Of a stretch of 15,737 nt of DNA, positions 15,010 to 15,737 are shown piece by piece (positions within the stretch are counted from its first letter, which is position 1; every line of letters starts with the position of its first letter). Source of the stretch: Litorivivens sp047622145 (GTDB lineage Bacteria; Pseudomonadota; Gammaproteobacteria; Pseudomonadales; Spongiibacteraceae); contig JBLHMO010000076.1 of NCBI GenBank assembly GCA_047622145.1, positions 1 through 15,737 of the forward strand. Direction: 5' to 3'. Made by a program: the position numbers and the translations under genes. The notes beneath the pieces are model-generated. The model was not told the origin of the DNA. It ran no database searches and saw only the letters and a program-made list of their open reading frames with translations.

Positions 15010-15737
15010 ATGGCTCAGCAGAACGGTAAATCCGCACGCATTCTCAATGTACTATGCTGCACACTGTGCTTAAGCAGCGCGGTCGTGAGCGCCCAAACAC
15101 AAATCCCTACGAAAAAAGTGCGCGTTATCGAAGAGGTCATTGTCTCTGCACAGAAACGCGACGAAGCCGTTCAAGATGTCCCCATATCCATGTCAGTGTT
15201 GACTGCCAACTTCATGATGGAGCAAGGGGTAACAGACCTGCGCGAAGCGCTGCTCTACGTCCCCAATGTGGCAGTCGAGCAAGCCGGCTTCTTCGCGGCG
15301 CCGCGCTCTCGCGGTTTCACCTTCAACAACAACAATAAGGCCTTTGAGCCACCGCTGGGGCTGGCTATCGATGGCATTCCCTACACGCGCATCCCCTACT
15401 TTCTCGCGGCCACCTTCGACCTAAAACGAATCGAAGTTCTACGCGGCCCCCAGGGAACCACCTTCGGCAAAAACACGACCGCCGGTTTGATCCATATACT
15501 CACCGCCGACCCCAGTGATGAGCTCAGCGGCAACTTCAGCGCCCAGGGCGGCGACTTCAAGCGCGAACGTTACGAAGCCAGTATCGGCGGGCCAGTTATC
15601 CCCGATCTCATGCGCTTTCGCTTGGCCGCTTTCACCGACACTCGCGACGGCTTTATCGAAAACACCACGGACAACGTCAATCCGAAAGCCCAGAAAAACT
15701 TTCGCGGCCACGACCGCAATGGCTACCGCTTCAAACT
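15010..15737 (+). CDS. TonB-dependent outer-membrane receptor (3' partial)
   Basis: The frame is open from ATG 15010 to the window edge (242 residues seen of an expected 700-800). A signal peptide (about 1-28, ending VVSA) precedes a TonB-box-like EEVIVSAQKR (41-50). The plug domain follows with VPISMSVLTA, LREALLYVPNV, the segment LKRIEVLRGPQGTTFGKNTTAG, and the first barrel strands (GGPVIPDLMRFRLAAF). TAGGAG at 14995-15000 is a good ribosome binding site, nine bases before the ATG. This sequence type is common among receptors for organic substrates in marine gammaproteobacteria and sphingomonads rather than classic siderophore receptors, but the ligand is unknown. It lies 69 bp after tetR and may be co-transcribed with it. 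Confidence 0.93.
   Translation, partial: MAQQNGKSARILNVLCCTLCLSSAVVSAQTQIPTKKVRVIEEVIVSAQKRDEAVQDVPISMSVLTANFMMEQGVTDLREALLYVPNVAVEQAGFFAAPRSRGFTFNNNNKAFEPPLGLAIDGIPYTRIPYFLAATFDLKRIEVLRGPQGTTFGKNTTAGLIHILTADPSDELSGNFSAQGGDFKRERYEASIGGPVIPDLMRFRLAAFTDTRDGFIENTTDNVNPKAQKNFRGHDRNGYRFK

Overview
The window looks like chromosome of a free-living aquatic gammaproteobacterium. The protein families, a coaD-ferredoxin-ggt-mutM grouping also known from Pseudomonas, and a TonB receptor with an EEVIVSAQKR start point to the Pseudomonadales/Cellvibrionales side (for example Spongiibacteraceae or Halieaceae). That placement is inference from family resemblance, not from a marker gene. Coding density is high. 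There is no tRNA, rRNA, CRISPR, insertion sequence or phage gene.

Left block (1-4251, + strand): the SAM cycle. It starts inside the C-terminal half of an ArsR-type regulator with a methyltransferase-like sensor domain (SahR type). Then come metK (SAM synthetase), ahcY (SAH hydrolase) and metF (methylene-THF reductase), closed by a terminator. A short palindrome precedes metK, a strong hairpin precedes ahcY, and a roughly 100 bp extragenic palindrome lies between ahcY and metF.

Middle block (4252-9800): a ZntB-type zinc transporter on the - strand, then a + strand run with a luciferase-like oxidoreductase, mutM, coaD, a YfhL/Fdx-type 2[4Fe-4S] ferredoxin and a secreted gamma-glutamyltransferase. 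The ggt gene carries two long perfect inverted repeats inside its coding sequence, one of them just before the autocleavage site.

Right block, - strand (9846-14107): methionine salvage genes mtnB-mtnD-mtnC (tightly packed, mtnD and mtnC overlapping by one base), a decayed lysophospholipid acyltransferase gene, a DUF6279-type lipoprotein and an alpha/beta hydrolase. With the left block, the window therefore handles both by-products of SAM use: SAH through ahcY/metF, and MTA through the lower half of the salvage pathway.

Right edge (14108-15737): a TetR-family regulator is divergent from the hydrolase and followed by a TonB-dependent receptor that runs off the window. The divergent region holds a good sigma-70 promoter flanked by two near-identical 17 bp sites, the layout of an autoregulated TetR switch. 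The most interesting items are the predicted SahR regulatory unit, the TetR/hydrolase/TonB module, the palindromes in ggt and between ahcY and metF, and the acyltransferase pseudogene. I see no wholly new multi-gene system.
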